NCBI GenBank assembly: GCA_905250885.1 | Contig: CAJNOQ010000544.1 | Span: 1 to 47,281 of the forward strand | Origin: Didymodactylos carnosus | Taxonomy: Eukaryota; Rotifera; Eurotatoria; Philodinida; Philodinidae | Direction: 5' to 3' | DNA: 47,281 bases | In this document: positions 25,492 through 38,470 of the stretch, one piece after another | Layout: each line of letters opens with the position of its first letter | How positions within the stretch are numbered: position 1 is the stretch's first letter | Notes under the pieces: generated by a model | Told to the model about the DNA's origin: nothing | Database searches by the model: none | Seen by the model: only the letters and a program-made list of their open reading frames with translations | Translations under genes and position numbers: made by a program

Positions 25492-25599
25492 ACAAAAAAA
25501 CAGATTTTCATCGAGCTGAGAAGATGGTGGAAATTCAATTCACTAAATAGTTGTTGGAAATGATCTATCATAATAAATTCAAAATCGTTCATAAAATAC

Positions 25600-26026
25600 G
25601 AGAATGATTGTTATCGGTTTTTTAAACACTTTTGATAAAGAGATAACTGATGCACGTTGTAGCTAAAGATTTTGGCGCATCTTTTTTAAATAAAATAAGT
25701 TTGAAAATCTTTATTAAAATTAGGATTTCCAAAAGATCTTTGGAATAAAATGTTTTTTTAATGCTTTTTCAGATATTCAAATATGGTTGAAAATAACCTG
25801 AAATGCTCTCTAAACAAACATGCAGACCTAGTCTTTTAACCTATAATCATTTCTAAACAACATAAACTTTCATATGTATCCTAAAATTGACCTTATAAAC
25901 ACATGGGAACATGGTTTATCATCCAACGATTTTTAAATTAATTTGTTCCAGAAAAGATGCGTCAAATCCTTGACTACAACATCTTTTATCAGAAGTGTTT
26001 AAAAAAAAACGATCACAATCATCCTC
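25600..26026. mobile_element. MITE-like element with ~75-85 bp terminal inverted repeats
   Basis: The left end 25600-25686 and right end 25952-26026 are imperfect inverted repeats. They share the strings ATGATTGT, TTTTTTAAACACTT, TGATAAA, GTTGTAG and CGCATCTTTT; the left arm has an extra ~11 bp. The ~265-bp interior has no open frame. It begins about 115 bp upstream of the SPAG17 start codon, so it may contribute promoter or 5' UTR sequence. Target duplications could not be identified. Confidence 0.65.
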
Positions 26027-27405
26027 TTATCTTGTAGTTAATACACATTTTAATATTTAACAAAGATATATATTTTCAATTGTAAGATAAATTAATTACA
26101 AAAATATTAATAATTGATTATCTGGACTATGCCACATTAGGAGTAACTTTTGCGTTTATTTCAACACCTTTTTGTAAAATGTGTAGTTATTCAGTTACAT
26201 AATCTGCCAAAAATGGGAAATGTCATATTCTGTATCTTAAACATTTCTCTTCAAAATGACAGTCATGAAAAGTTCAGCTGATGACTAAATTAAGAGATTG
26301 AACTTGTGAAAGAAAAGTCTTTGTAAGTTATTTGACTTAATAGTTTAAATAGTATAAAACGTATCAGAATCACACAAAAATTAACCGTTAGGTAGAATGG
26401 TTCATCCGATAAGTTTTAGGACATATTAATTTCTTTTCCTCTAACACACATTAAGAGTTTTACTTCTAAAATCTATAGCTTTTTGATATATTTCGAGTAC
26501 AGGTGAATATAATATAGCATTGAAACATAATAAATTCTAAATTATTTTCACTAATAAGATAACAATATGTTATTTTATCGTTGCATTACTCTTTTTTATT
26601 TATTCACACTGACAATAACTGGAATTTTTTAATGCAACATGCTTTAGCTTAACTTTGTCACACTTTTTTTTTTCGCATCCTTGAATTAACGAGCATTATT
26701 ATGTAAAAGAAACAGTTTTCTCAAAAATTATAAAAAAAAATATCTCAGAGAGTAATGTTGAAAACGAGACTTCAATTTTATCGTTGTGACATTTAGAATA
26801 ACTTCTTTAATATAATATGTTAAATAATTAGAGATATTTTTAGAATTTTATCTAATATCAGCATCTATTTCATTCAGTACATAATGAGTATAGAGCTATA
26901 GTTTCTTAACAACACCTGAAATATTTGAAATATTCTCGTATCATTACGTTACATCATATCACTAATCAAAACTATTTGGCGTTCTTCTGTCAAAATACGT
27001 ATTTATAGTAATAATAAAAATGCGGATTTTTTTACCACATGTTCTTTCTCATTTCTTTATTTTTCACGGTTCATCAATCGTTGAATATAATAATGATTAA
27101 AGGATGCTTGCGAGGTGCTGCTCTATATGTAAGGGTATAAAAACAATGTACAACAATAATTTGATGGGTTCTTCGAAAGAACAAGAAAAAAGAAAATTAA
27201 ATAAATTGACATTTTTACACGTTAATAGCTGTGTATATGTACATCAATATCAATAACATATATTTTCTCATGCTTTTTTTTGATCACATGTAAGATAGAA
27301 AGATTTAATCCTTTTTACGTTGGAAAAATAATACAATAAAAAAATAATTGTCCCCAATTTCGTCACTAAACATATACCAAAAATATTCTAAGCTATAAGT
27401 TAGCT

Positions 27406-29722
27406 ATGGAAGATATTATTGAACTTGAAACATTTTTAACATCAACTATAAACGAAATAACAAATGACAATGATGAGGAACAGTTAGATCCGACTTCAAT
27501 TGCACATAGTCCATATTATGGTTGTACAGTACGTGTTATTTCAAAAGCAAAACTAACATATGATGGGATATTGGATGCAATTAGTACCGACAAAGATATT
27601 ATTGTTCTTAAAAATGTCAAAGTAAATGGATTAATTCGTACATCTTTTAAGAAAAACAAAGATAATGACAAAAATCATATACCGATGAATAATGACCAAA
27701 ATAAAGGTAAATATTAATTAGTGTATTATATACCTACTAATTTTTTACTCTTTTTTTTCTATTCATATAGACGATGATATTAACAGTGAGCAGTTGAAAG
27801 CTGCCATGCTCGATCATTTAACCAGTGATTTTCGTGTCTACGATCAAGTATGTCTTAACGTCCGTGATATTCAAGAATTAAAACTTATTCAAATGCCAGA
27901 TTTTCATCATACAAAACAAAAATTACGTTCAATTGATCCATGTTTAATTGATATTAAATTGTCCTCAGACGATCAATCCGATTATTTCAGCAATAATCAG
28001 TCTATCAATAATACTACAATAACGCGACGATCACCGTCACAGCCAACAACATCTACATGGATAAACTCTCATGATCTTAACGATTCACAATCGATAAATC
28101 ACCAACTTCCAATATCTCCTACCAATGATTTACCCAGTTTGCAACTATCTAGTTCGAATGAATCATCATTCAGTCAAGGCAGCGCTGTTGCAGATGAAAG
28201 TAACGATGATTCAATAGATGAACAATTGAATAAATTCAACAAACTTAAAATAAACAGTTCGAAGCCAGTAACAAATCCAATTTCTCGTACAGAGAACTCA
28301 GCCACTTTAATTGCAAAAAAGATTCTTTCACGAAAAGTAGAAAAACGACCGGATCCTGTTCATTCACCAATTGATACAAATACGTCCGCTGGTCGAATGT
28401 TACCATTAAAATATCTTTTTCCAGATAGTAAAGAATCCGTGTATGGCAATCTAAAAACAGCGCCAAAATCTGTTAATAATACAATTAAGAAACCACCTTT
28501 GATGGAGCGTCGAAAATCATCACCTATTCGAGTAACAATAACGAGTACACTTAATCCAAATGCGCCACCATTTATAGTACCCGAAAATACGAATGGTTCT
28601 AGAAAACCAAATCCAAATAGAATTTTGTCACAGAATCCGAGTTATCCATCGTTTACGTTTTATGAAAAACGTCGATTTCGTCCACGTTTACAGCCAGTAC
28701 ATTCACCAGAACGCATGCCGTACGGTATCAATCCGAATCCAAGATTTATGCCTCCAACAAGACAAATCATAAAGCGCAACTTTAATCAGCAATTACCAAA
28801 CAGAATGTCACTACACAATCCGCAACAAGTACATCCATCGTCACAAACAATAAATCGCACTCGTCAGAATTCAACACCAGACAGGCGGTATTATAACAAT
28901 AATACTAAATCGACTACGATTCAGCAACAAGGAGGATACTCGTATCCTTATCCGAAGAAAAAAGCAATCAGTTATGATTCTCTTGAACCATCGGTACAAC
29001 AACAAGGTTAGAAAAAATCGACTTAGTTAAGAGAAGCACAGACAGTTAAATTCATTTTTTTTTCTCGTCTTATAGGATTTCCAGAATTTCAGCGACAAAA
29101 TTCAACAAGTGTCTTGGATAATCAAACTTCTGTACCACACACATCTCACCTATTATTTAGTCAATCAAACGCACCACTAATTAAAGAGAGACATTCTGCA
29201 CGTGAAACAACAGCTTATAACCACAGTACACGCTCTCTTCAGGCAAGTTCAAGTATGCCGCAAACGTGGGAAATACATTCAGCAAGAAATCATTTGGCTC
29301 TTCCTCAATCTGGTGAATTTCACCGACGTGGTCAACGAACGATTAGTGGTACGAGTAGTGGAAGTAGTTTGAGTTGTGACATCTACATTGGTCCTCATTC
29401 CGTTTCTCAAGTTGCGTACGGTCAACAACGAACGGATATTATAACCGATGATAACAATGAAAAAGCATCAGATTATGATTTTGAAAAGGCAAATAATGAA
29501 TTTCGACGATATGTGGAACTAGAACAGTTAGTCACAAGAAAAACACCTGAGATAGATTCCGATCAACTGTATAAGAAAGAGTTATCATTTTTTGATCGTA
29601 TCTCTTGTGCAGCAACAACTGGAACAGCGGTAGGATATGCAGAAATACCAGAAGATGAAAGAAATTTGGAAACATTTGGTGAAGATGCATTACTAACAGC
29701 CGGAGAGAGTGTATGGGAATAA
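27406..29722 (+). CDS. LSM14: LSM14/Trailer-hitch family P-body mRNA regulator
   Basis: Three exons, 27406-27706, 27771-29006 and 29076-29722, in frame across both GT..AG introns; 727 aa, longer than the usual ~450-650. LSM14/Scd6/Tral proteins sit in cytoplasmic RNP granules, bind DDX6 and 4E-T, and promote translational repression and decapping. Domain order matches the family. The N-terminal Lsm14 domain starts at about residue 37 (YYGCTVRVISKAKLTYDGIL) and, after a charged insert, ends with FRVYDQVCLNVRDIQELKL at 121-139. A long disordered Ser/Asn/Gln/Arg-rich middle follows. Then come a DFDF box (YDFEKANNEF, about 646-655), an FFD box (YKKELSFFDRISC, about 678-690) and a TFG box (DERNLETFGEDAL, about 706-718). 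Animal LSM14s often have RGG tails; here RGG repeats are absent. A or B paralogue status cannot be decided. Confidence 0.92.
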
Positions 29723-32215
29723 TACAAAACTCTCGCCTTACAATAAAATGTACATTTCGCTTCAGGTTCGAGTTGTTCTACTAACATTTTAAACAAAAAT
29801 GAAAACGCAGACATACCAGAACAGGGTAGATGCTTACTACAATAAAACGTTGAATGGAGATGTTCTGAAGACTGTAAAAATTTGAGCAAACGAGTTGAGA
29901 TATCGACAGTGCATATATGCGGGTCGATTAACCCCAAACAGGCTTTCTCTTAAGCCGTCGCACAAATTTTAACATCTTCAATATAATACACCTTCATTCA
30001 ACAAATCACTATAAGCAGATCATGATTTTACCGACTTGGTGCAATGTGTATAGAGAGAGATAACGTTAAAACCGTCTAATAACTGAATTTTCAATACATA
30101 TCTTTATCATAGCCGTTGCCATTACAGCCGTATGTCTACTAAGCAACACCCCCGGAAACACAAATATTTTTTTTTACGTATTTATCAAACACAAATAGAA
30201 ATGTTTTTTTATATTTTAAAATAAACAAAAGTACCACAAGAAATTGACAAAAAAACCTTTCTCTTCGACTTAACACGCAAAAGACGGGAGCACCCTCTAT
30301 CGTTCGATTATAGTATCTTTTGAATAATCAAATTTAATTTTATGTAGCATATCAGTTTCAAGTTTTGGTAGAAAAATTATATGAAAGCCTTAAGCTCAAA
30401 CCTCTCCTATACTAGCTAGCAGAATAAGACAGGGCAGGCTCGAGAATTTGTCGAACATTTGTATTTAATACCGTCGGTTACACTATATAATCTGAAATCA
30501 GACGATATTCTCCACACATCGGTGAGAAGAATACTGCTCAGTACATCGCTTCAGATTTATTCATCTTTTTGTTTTGTTGGTTGGAGGAGTGATTACAAGA
30601 AGAACGAGAAAAAATTAAGAGATTTCCAGAAGTCGCCGAGGCACATGAACTTTCACTTGAGTTACACAGTCCGTCGTAGGATGTGCTAACATGACTGTCA
30701 TCCATGACTATCGGCCAGTCTAAAAATAAAATGAGAATCTTGAAAAACTTTCAGTTATATTAGTTTTTACTGATGGTACTTTGAAAATACTGGAGCGATT
30801 TACCGACAGTATTTTGCTAATATTCAAGACATGTACAGCTTAGGATAATTAATATAAGGGGAACCACTCTCTATATTCAGAACACGTTTTTCTACACCTT
30901 GTATCTGGTTTGAACAAAAATTTCACTGATTATCAAGATTATATTTGTGGGTTATGAAAAAACTTCTGCTCAAAATATTGAGTCGTTCAAGAGTTATAGC
31001 TGTCCTCAGAAACGTTTTTTCTAACTGTTTTATTCCAGTGTGTAACAGGACCAATATGTGTAATTCAGAGTGAAGTATTTAGCCCGCGATTTTTACAGAA
31101 CTCTTAATGTTTTTTTGATGAAAAATTTTTCTTTTTTGCAGTATCATTACACCCTAAGCGCATGAAATGTAAGATTCTGTTACAATGAGGTTGAAACATG
31201 TTTAAGCACAAGCTTATTAAGAAATTTGTTTTTTTTCATACTACCTCGAAACGTGTTTTTATTGATTTCACACTATTTTCGACGAGAAATTGAACACCCT
31301 GTTGGCAGCCGTGCCTGCAGAAGTTGCAGAGAAAATTTTTCTGAAGAAAATATTACACAGTAGTAGTTTGTAGCATAGTATTAACAAAATATTTATCAAA
31401 TTTAAAGTATTCCACATTAAACTATGTTATATTCATCAGGCATACTCAAATGCGCAAATAATAAGACCGAATTTTCAAAATACCTTTGAATTCTACATTT
31501 TGAATCCATGAAGCTGGATATTACTGATAATGACGTTATATTGCAAATACTACGCAATATCAATTTCTTATTTTGATCGAAATATTTTTATAATCAAGTG
31601 CAACATACAGATAATAACATGATGTATTACTGTTGCGTGCAACTTCGCTAGAACAACTCAATAACACCCAGAAAAAAATCTGAATGTTCGTTTTTCTAGG
31701 TAACACATAAAAAATTCAACTTTTTTTCAATGCTTATATAGTGAAATGTTAGAAAAACTTTAATTTATCTTTACAACATCACATTTCGTTTGGATGATTA
31801 TCATCAACAAATACGACTTAATAAAATAGAGAGAATATAATGTAAAATAGCTGAGAACAAAACAAAGAGATGACATCGATAGAAAAATGAGAGTATAAAA
31901 AACAATAACAACATTAGAATAAAACGTAGCCATGATTTCTGTTGAGAATAACACACAAAAAGTTAGGTATATGTCGTATATTTGTGAGGTACAAAGTTGA
32001 CGATCAGATAGCGTAGTGCAAAAAAAAATGAATGATATAAATGATTGAAGTTCTGGATTCAAATTCAAATCAGAGCATGTCATTTTTTCCTCACGTGGAG
32101 AAAGATATGCAAAACCAACCACATCTTCCATCTATATCGAATTCATTATTTTTACATCATGCAGATGATTGTTCGCCGCAGGATATTGTTGAATGAGTGA
32201 AGTTGATGTTGAAAA
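29723..32215. other. Intergenic region between convergent LSM14 and the chitin-binding gene
   Basis: About 2.5 kb containing two 3' ends. A frame at 31760-32131 (minus, 123 codons) is hydrophobic and in sequence directly after the stop codon of the chitin-binding gene, but it has no supporting homology. No RNA gene or clear repeat was seen. Confidence 0.5.
29742..29747 (+). terminator. Polyadenylation signal AATAAA of LSM14
   Basis: AATAAA lies 20 bp downstream of the LSM14 stop codon, which implies a very short 3' UTR. Confidence 0.5.
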
Positions 32216-35200
32216 TTAATAACTATCAACAGAACTGCTACTACGTAGATGAATAATAACTATTAAATTAAAAATAATTAATATAGAGCTTGTAATAACC
32301 GATCCTGTAAAAATAGACAATGAGCATTTAGAAATTAAAATTTGTTAAGTTCTAGACCTTTTACCTGGTCCTGAACAGACGACTTGTATTGCGGGCACAC
32401 ATCTTCCAGTATTTTGATTAAAACGTTTGTTAACTGGGCATTTTGTTGTATTTAATAATCGCTGATCAACACATTGAATCGCTACTTGACATCCAGGTTT
32501 TGTCCGATCAAGATACCAACCATCAGCATGGTTTAAACATGATGGATATAAATCACATATTGATTGATCTTCGAAATAATGACCTAAAACATATAAAACA
32601 GATACGATCTATTAATTCTTCGATAACAGAAAATAAGACTTACAAAGATTGGTACACGCTCTTCTTCCCGCACACTCAACTTTTTTATAAAATTCACAAC
32701 GTTTTGTGGTAATATCAAATTGCAATGGTGAACGACAAGCATATGTTATGAAACGACCGTTAATACATTCTTGATAATGACAGCAACTTTTTAGATCAAC
32801 AAATTTTGCACCCTCATTTTGAGCTTGACATTTATTTCGACCTGCGAAGAAAAATAACTTATTGATTAGATAGTTCGATGCCGTCGGTTTGATAGTCTTA
32901 CAAGTAACATTATATGGATAATTGCAACTTCCATGCTCTTTATCATAGTATAACGTTGCCGGACATGGTCGAATTTGATCAACACCATTGAGACAATAAT
33001 GAAATATTGAACAGTCGTATGGATCAGGATAAGTGATTGGTTTATCACTCATAGGACATTGTATCGCGGCATTTCCATTTGGCATGGGAGAATTAACTTC
33101 TGGTACGACATAAGGAGTAAGATATGTTGTCAGTTTAGAATTTGGTTGACTTTTAGTTGGACCTAGAAAAACGAACAGAGACATCACTCTTATCTCGTAT
33201 CTATCTAAGATGACATTCAACATACAATCTGATTGAGATGGCCAACCACACAGTTTAAGTTTTTGAGACCAATATAAACCGGGTGGACATAATTTGAATT
33301 CTCGTGGTTGACCTAAAATCAATTAGTTAGTTTAATTTATTTAACGAGGATTATAATATACAAAAACCTTTTTCTCTCTACATATAACAATAAATAGAGT
33401 AGCACAAGAAGTAAAGAATGTTAAATGAATCTTTTAGTGTCAACTATGTCATTATGGACAGTATTTACGATAAGGATGTTTTGTTCTGGAGTGAGATTAC
33501 AAAACATCCTTATTGTCTCAAAATCAATTATAATATTATATGATTTATGATTGATTTTTCGATAAATACATAGTTGTGTAGCCTGAAGTGTCTGTCTACT
33601 TTCAAAATGTGAATTAAGACAATATTGCTCAACCGTTCATCACCAATGCTATTAGCAATTTTTTCTCGTGGAGCGTGTTCGGGCACAACGGGCAGCCCCG
33701 CTGGCCACGGGCCTGTAGGCATAGCCCTGTTTTGATTTTTGCGCTATCTATAACTCTTGTACGACTGGACACTGAGCTCAAGTTTTTATCATAGTTTACT
33801 CGTATAATATTTTATATTTCCTCAAAGTTTTATTCAAGTCGGTTGTAAAATGTAAATGATTTTGTCGAGGCGGGGAGGTGTGCATGAGTCTAATATGTGT
33901 AGTATACTAAAAATCGTTGTCTTGTTGCAATGGGAGTGTACTATACATCAAAAAAATTATCTTCAGCTCATTAAAAATAGGTAACTAGCTTAAGAATTTT
34001 CGGACGTTCTGATCGAGAGAACAAAATCATTATCGAGCCTTTCAGTGATTATTAAGTTTCAGGAACCTGATCGGGGCGCCAGAAAATTCTCTAGGGTAAT
34101 TTATTGGATATAAAACGGAAAATTTGTGATATCTATGGTTTTTTTGTACTCTTACTTAAATAAGCAGTTTTTTCCATAATATCAAGTCTTTAGCTCAAGA
34201 ATATTCAGATTTTATTTTGAGTATATTTTAAATTATGTGATCATATTAAAAATTTAGTGTCTCAAATAGTTCTAGATAGTATCCTTTTGTAAAGAGTCTA
34301 TCTATCTTCATTTGTTTACAACATAAGAAATTGTTCGACTTCTACGCAAACAATGAATAGAGATTAATTGCTCTTTCTTTTTTTACTTCTTCTTTTGTCG
34401 TACAATCAATCAAGGTATTTTATCTACATGTGTAAACTTCACCATGTATACGAAACAAAGTCAGATACTAGGCTAATTTTTTCAAACAGATTTAGACAAT
34501 TAGACATCCGTACACATGAACTCATAGTAATAAAACAACGTTACCATCTGCACAATGAATGTATCGTTGACAATTAGATGGATCAGCAACATATTCATTT
34601 TCATATTGTCGACATAAACGATCTAATATAGTGTCGAATGGTTGTTTTTGTATTGTTTTATGATCACGATCATCGACTTTTGGATATTTTGAATCTAGAT
34701 ATAAAAAACTTAGAGTTTACACATCACATCGCTAACAGTAACATTGTACTAACCTTTGTAGGGAACGCGCGACAGTGAGGGTGGCATTGTTACTATATCG
34801 TCGTAGGAGTTTTCTGTACAATTAACCTAAATTGCAATCATTCCTTTTTATTAAAGATTAAAATTATTTAAGAACATGACATACATTCATTGGCCAATCA
34901 CATTCGTTCTTTTTCGGATTAAAGTAGAGTTCTTCTTTACAGGCTTTGACGATGTGAGATGAACCAACACAAATGTGATAAATCCAACAATCTTTTTCAT
35001 CGGGAAAAAATCCGTCTTTCGTACATTTGAAATGAGGCAAGGTAACGTCGAATACTATTATAAAATAAGAAAATTCTGTATCTGTTAGAAATGTACAAAG
35101 CTTTGTTTATAAACTTTTAAATCAAATATTAAAGAATAATACTACACTTCAATTTTTTTAGATTTAATAATACAATATAATCTAGATTATAGGTTTAGTA

Positions 35201-35282
35201 ATCTTATTTGAAATTTGACAAAAATCTTATAATTACTATCGTTACCTGTTAATAAATAGATTGTACAAATAATATTACGCAT
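32216..35282 (-). CDS. Secreted multi-domain chitin-binding (peritrophin-A/CBM14) protein
   Basis: Nine exons, 5' to 3': 35246-35282, 34885-35054, 34754-34826, 34545-34694, 33226-33312, 32902-33162, 32644-32841, 32365-32583 and 32216-32304. All junctions keep frame, giving 427 aa. A short hydrophobic N-terminus (MRNIICTIYLLTVFDVT) looks like a signal peptide. Five cysteine-rich CBM14-type domains follow at about 19-72, 113-173, 203-260, 262-315 and 326-396, with signatures such as CWIYHICVGSSHIVKAC, CQRYIHCADG, CSIFHYCLNGVDQIRPC, CCHYQECINGRFITYAC and the more divergent GCQVAIQC. The tail (SSILIIFNLIVII) is hydrophobic and could be a membrane or GPI anchor. Such proteins cross-link chitin in peritrophic matrices, cuticles, egg shells or jaws; which applies here is unknown. 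The 1,232-bp intron 33313-34544 is unusually long and holds a hairpin and a GC-rich patch. Confidence 0.9.
33470..33513. repeat. Perfect 15-bp stem hairpin in an intron of the chitin-binding gene
   Basis: ATAAGGATGTTTTGT (33470-33484) is the exact reverse complement of 33499-33513, with a 14-bp loop. It may be the remnant of a small foldback element. Confidence 0.6.
33667..33729. other. GC-rich patch in an otherwise AT-rich intron
   Basis: This ~60-bp stretch, with strings such as GGGCAGCCCCGCTGGCCACG, is far richer in G+C than its surroundings (roughly 65% against about 30%). It probably belongs to an inserted element of different origin. No coding or structural identity was recognised. Confidence 0.4.
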
Positions 35283-37920
35283 TGTTTATTAAAACATGAT
35301 GATAATATTAATTTTATTGAATTCATAATTATCATCGATTGCCAATAATAATCATATTTAATATGAATATGATAATAAGAACAATTGAATAATGATAACA
35401 TTTTTCAAATTCATTTTAGATATCACTTAAAATATGATAGATAAAAATACAATTTTAAAAATTTGTATGATAGTATATCATGTCTTTATACAGTACCTTA
35501 CTAAAGAATGTCTATGTAATATATATGTAGAGATGGGTATTTTTAACAAACAAATTTCTCTGTCTCTCTCGAACACGAAAAGAAAAAAAATTATATAAAT
35601 AAATGTTAATACCTTCGAACTGATCAGGAAGTATAAAATAGAGCGAGAGATAAATGATGTACGCTTCATATATAGATAGATGGAGAAAAAGAGAGAAATA
35701 TATACACATGAAAATCCAAGAGAAGAAGAGTATATTTAAAAAAAATTAAGAAAGAACAGATTTAAGCAAGAGTTGACTAGATTAGAGATCCAATGTGATC
35801 ATTCTTGTGTCTAATCAACTTCCGTATTTAAGCAGTGTGTGTTTTACTCCTAAAAAGTTTTCAAAGTTTCTCTCTTCGGATAAGAAGCAGTCATCACACT
35901 ACCACACTAAGAACGTCTGATCGATTCAAGGATGGATTATCTACTGTCAGATGAGAAAACTATGGAATACAACTATTAACTACTCTCAAAGATAAATTGA
36001 AAAGAAGATTATGGTATAAGCCATAATTTCTCTAACGTGTGTCCACTCCGCGAAAGTTCCTAAGGTGTGAAAAACAAATTCATATCGAATGTAGTCAAGA
36101 ATGATCGGGATTCTTTTTCAATGCCAGAACGTTATTTTTAAAAACCATTTATTAGAATTTTAGAGTTTGTAAGTGAGTCATTATCTGTTAATATGGCCAC
36201 TAGGTATTTATTTGATAGCCATAATTTGTAGAGGAGCTTGAGAAGAAGATTTTATCTTGTTTTTAGTCAACGTTAATTACTTTCTGCTTGCTAAGTTAAC
36301 TGTTAGGTAACATTTGAATTTTTAGTAGTTGATCTTTAGAATTAGATGTTTCAATTTTGAAAATATTTCACTTGTTTTAAGTATTATAGGTACAAAGTCA
36401 TGTTCTTTAATAAAATCAAGGATCTTATACTGTTTTGGGTTAACCTGGATTTATTCATCTTTTTAATCTGAAATAAAGGTTTTCAACTCCTTCAAAGTAG
36501 TAAAACAAGGAAATTTTCTTTCAAAAAGGTTCATACAATCAGAAAATGTGATTACACACGGTCACTCGTGTCGCCGCAATACTAATAGACAAAAATGAGA
36601 TACTAGTGGATACTTGTTGATTATAAACTACCCTATTTATTAAATAATAAACTGCTTACTCGAATATAATTTGAGAGAACTTTACTCCTTCTACAGAATG
36701 TAACTGTGATGATTATTTTGAACGTCTTTGAATGTTGTTTTTTCTTTTTGTTATCATACATTACAGCTTAACAAATTAGGTGTCTTGTTTTTCAAAGATG
36801 AAGAAGAATGTTATCTAACAAAAATAAAAATAGATACATATATATTTTGGTATAGTTTTTGTCTCAGGATTAACACCTGCCGCTTTCTCATTACATTGAA
36901 CAAAAATCACACATACTTATTTTCATATAAAGAACGTGGTTTTAGTTTAAGGACAGTAACTAATAACATAACGAGAGAGAGAGAGAGAGAGAGAGAAGAA
37001 AGGGCAATGTGAGATTTTTACGTAACACAATTTAGATTCAATTCAACAACAGTATTGTATTTTTATTCATTATGTATCTTCTTTCTTTTTTAAAGAGACA
37101 AAACAATAGCATTTAATACGATGGACAAGGTAATGAGTAACTAAAACAAATAAAAAAAAGAATGCGAAAATAGAAAGTAAATTTAGATGTTTTTTCAACA
37201 TTGAACAAATTGAGATGTTGAACTTTTTTTCGTCATCATGATACTTTATCTTCTTTCTCATTAGAGCAAATGATATCACGCCCAAGATTATCGGTTTTGT
37301 AAGAGATACGTGTAACAAACATAAAACCATTTAACAATTTATGATATGTTTCAATTTCGACCGTATTTCGACGTGACTCTCTCTCTTTCTCTCTGATACG
37401 CAGTCCTGCTATTAGCAAAGCAGTGTCAGATTAAGTGGAGATGAACTTAATATATAAAGTGTTAAAAACTCAAACAGACTGTTATGTTAACTTATTGATT
37501 AAATTTATATAAAAATTAGAAGGATTATCAAAACTATACGCGTATCATGCAGAAAAACACGTGTAAAACACATCAAATAGCGCTTTAAAAATCTAGCGAC
37601 TGTATTATTTTCCATTTTGATTTAATGTCTTATATTAACTAACTAGTTCTTTTTCATATTAATGCCACTGTTTATCAGCTACCGCACACTTTTGTTAAGA
37701 AAATACGCTTGTCGAATCAATATGATCAGATCGTTTTTGTTTAGGTTTTTCTCGTTTCATTTTTTAATTCGACTTGTAGCTAATTTTTGCATTAGTTGAT
37801 TGATAGTCATTTTACACCCTTATTGGAAGATGTTGTCATACCTATTCATATTATGATACCATGATAATATTGTTTTCTATTGTCCTGAACGTTCTTGAAT
37901 AACCGAGTATTATTCTAATT
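35283..37920. other. Gene-poor intergenic region with a (GA)n microsatellite
   Basis: About 2.6 kb upstream of the chitin-binding gene. It contains its promoter and a (GA)12-type microsatellite at about 36973-36996. Open frames here are short, low-complexity and unsupported. Confidence 0.5.
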
Positions 37921-38369
37921 TCATCTTTGGCCAGTAATGTGGTCTTTAACGTTTTTTAGATCAATAAATTGTTTGGATGCGTCTGTTGTATGATCACAAT
38001 GTATTTTGAGTATGTAAGCCATATGACAACAACTGACTGGCATAAAAAGCATCCTAAAAATGTGTTTTCTACAATTTATATGAGAATTTTCAATCTGAAC
38101 AATATTGTTTTTCAAGACCTGAGTAAGGACTGTGCTTTACCTGAGAACTTGAAATCTATAATCCCCAACGATTTCTTCCTATTCATGTTCTGTAATGGAC
38201 ACGGTAACTAATTTGTGACAACGATCACAATTCACCGTATTTGCATGACGACTATATAGTAAATTATCGTGGTTAAACGATCTTCATTCTCTTCTTCATA
38301 TAGTAAATTCAGTTTGATAGCATTTTCAATATGATTCCTTCAAAATAGACTTTAGTTGGATCAAAATCC
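37921..38369 (-). pseudogene. Decayed coding region with several frame changes
   Basis: Reading the minus strand from 38369 down, protein-like text continues but jumps frame at least twice. The pieces are DFDPTKVYFEGIILKML, then HDNLLYSRHANTVNCDRCHK with LVTVSITEHE, then RKKSLGIIDFKFSGKAQSLL, then a final piece containing INCRKHIFRM and ASKQFIDLKNVKDHITGQR, ending in TGA at 37921-37923. No GT..AG introns of normal size reconcile the pieces, so frameshifts are the simpler reading. A CDRCH motif hints at a zinc-binding segment. I do not recognise the family. Sequencing error or an unusual gene structure remains possible. Confidence 0.4.
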
Positions 38370-38417
38370 TAACGAAGCAGGCCAGAAGCGACAAACCACC
38401 AAACTCTGTTTTTTGTC

Positions 38418-38470
38418 CGAATCCACCATGTCCGGTTTTGCAATGCAAAACCGGACATGATGGATTTCGT
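38418..38470. repeat. Near-perfect palindrome around CATGTCCGGTTTTGCA
   Basis: CATGTCCGGTTTTGCA (38427-38442) and its exact reverse complement (38444-38459) are separated by a single base. The symmetry continues outward with mismatches through ATCCACC and GGTGGAT-like flanks to about 38418 and 38470. It is compact, locally GC-rich and lies immediately upstream of the decayed coding region. It could be a tiny foldback element. Confidence 0.6.

Larger units (their letters stand above)
25486..27405. other. Intergenic region between the divergent SPAG17 and LSM14 genes
   Basis: About 1.9 kb, very AT-rich. It holds the two divergent 5' regions and one terminal-inverted-repeat element (25600-26026). 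Nothing else was recognised between 26030 and 27405. Confidence 0.6.

Noticed and set aside
31760-32131. 123-codon minus-strand hydrophobic frame
   Set aside because: It lies beyond the stop of the chitin-binding gene and has low-complexity hydrophobic composition with no recognised motif.
36973-36996. (GA)n tract as a possible promoter element
   Set aside because: A simple microsatellite with no adjacent gene start within 1.5 kb.
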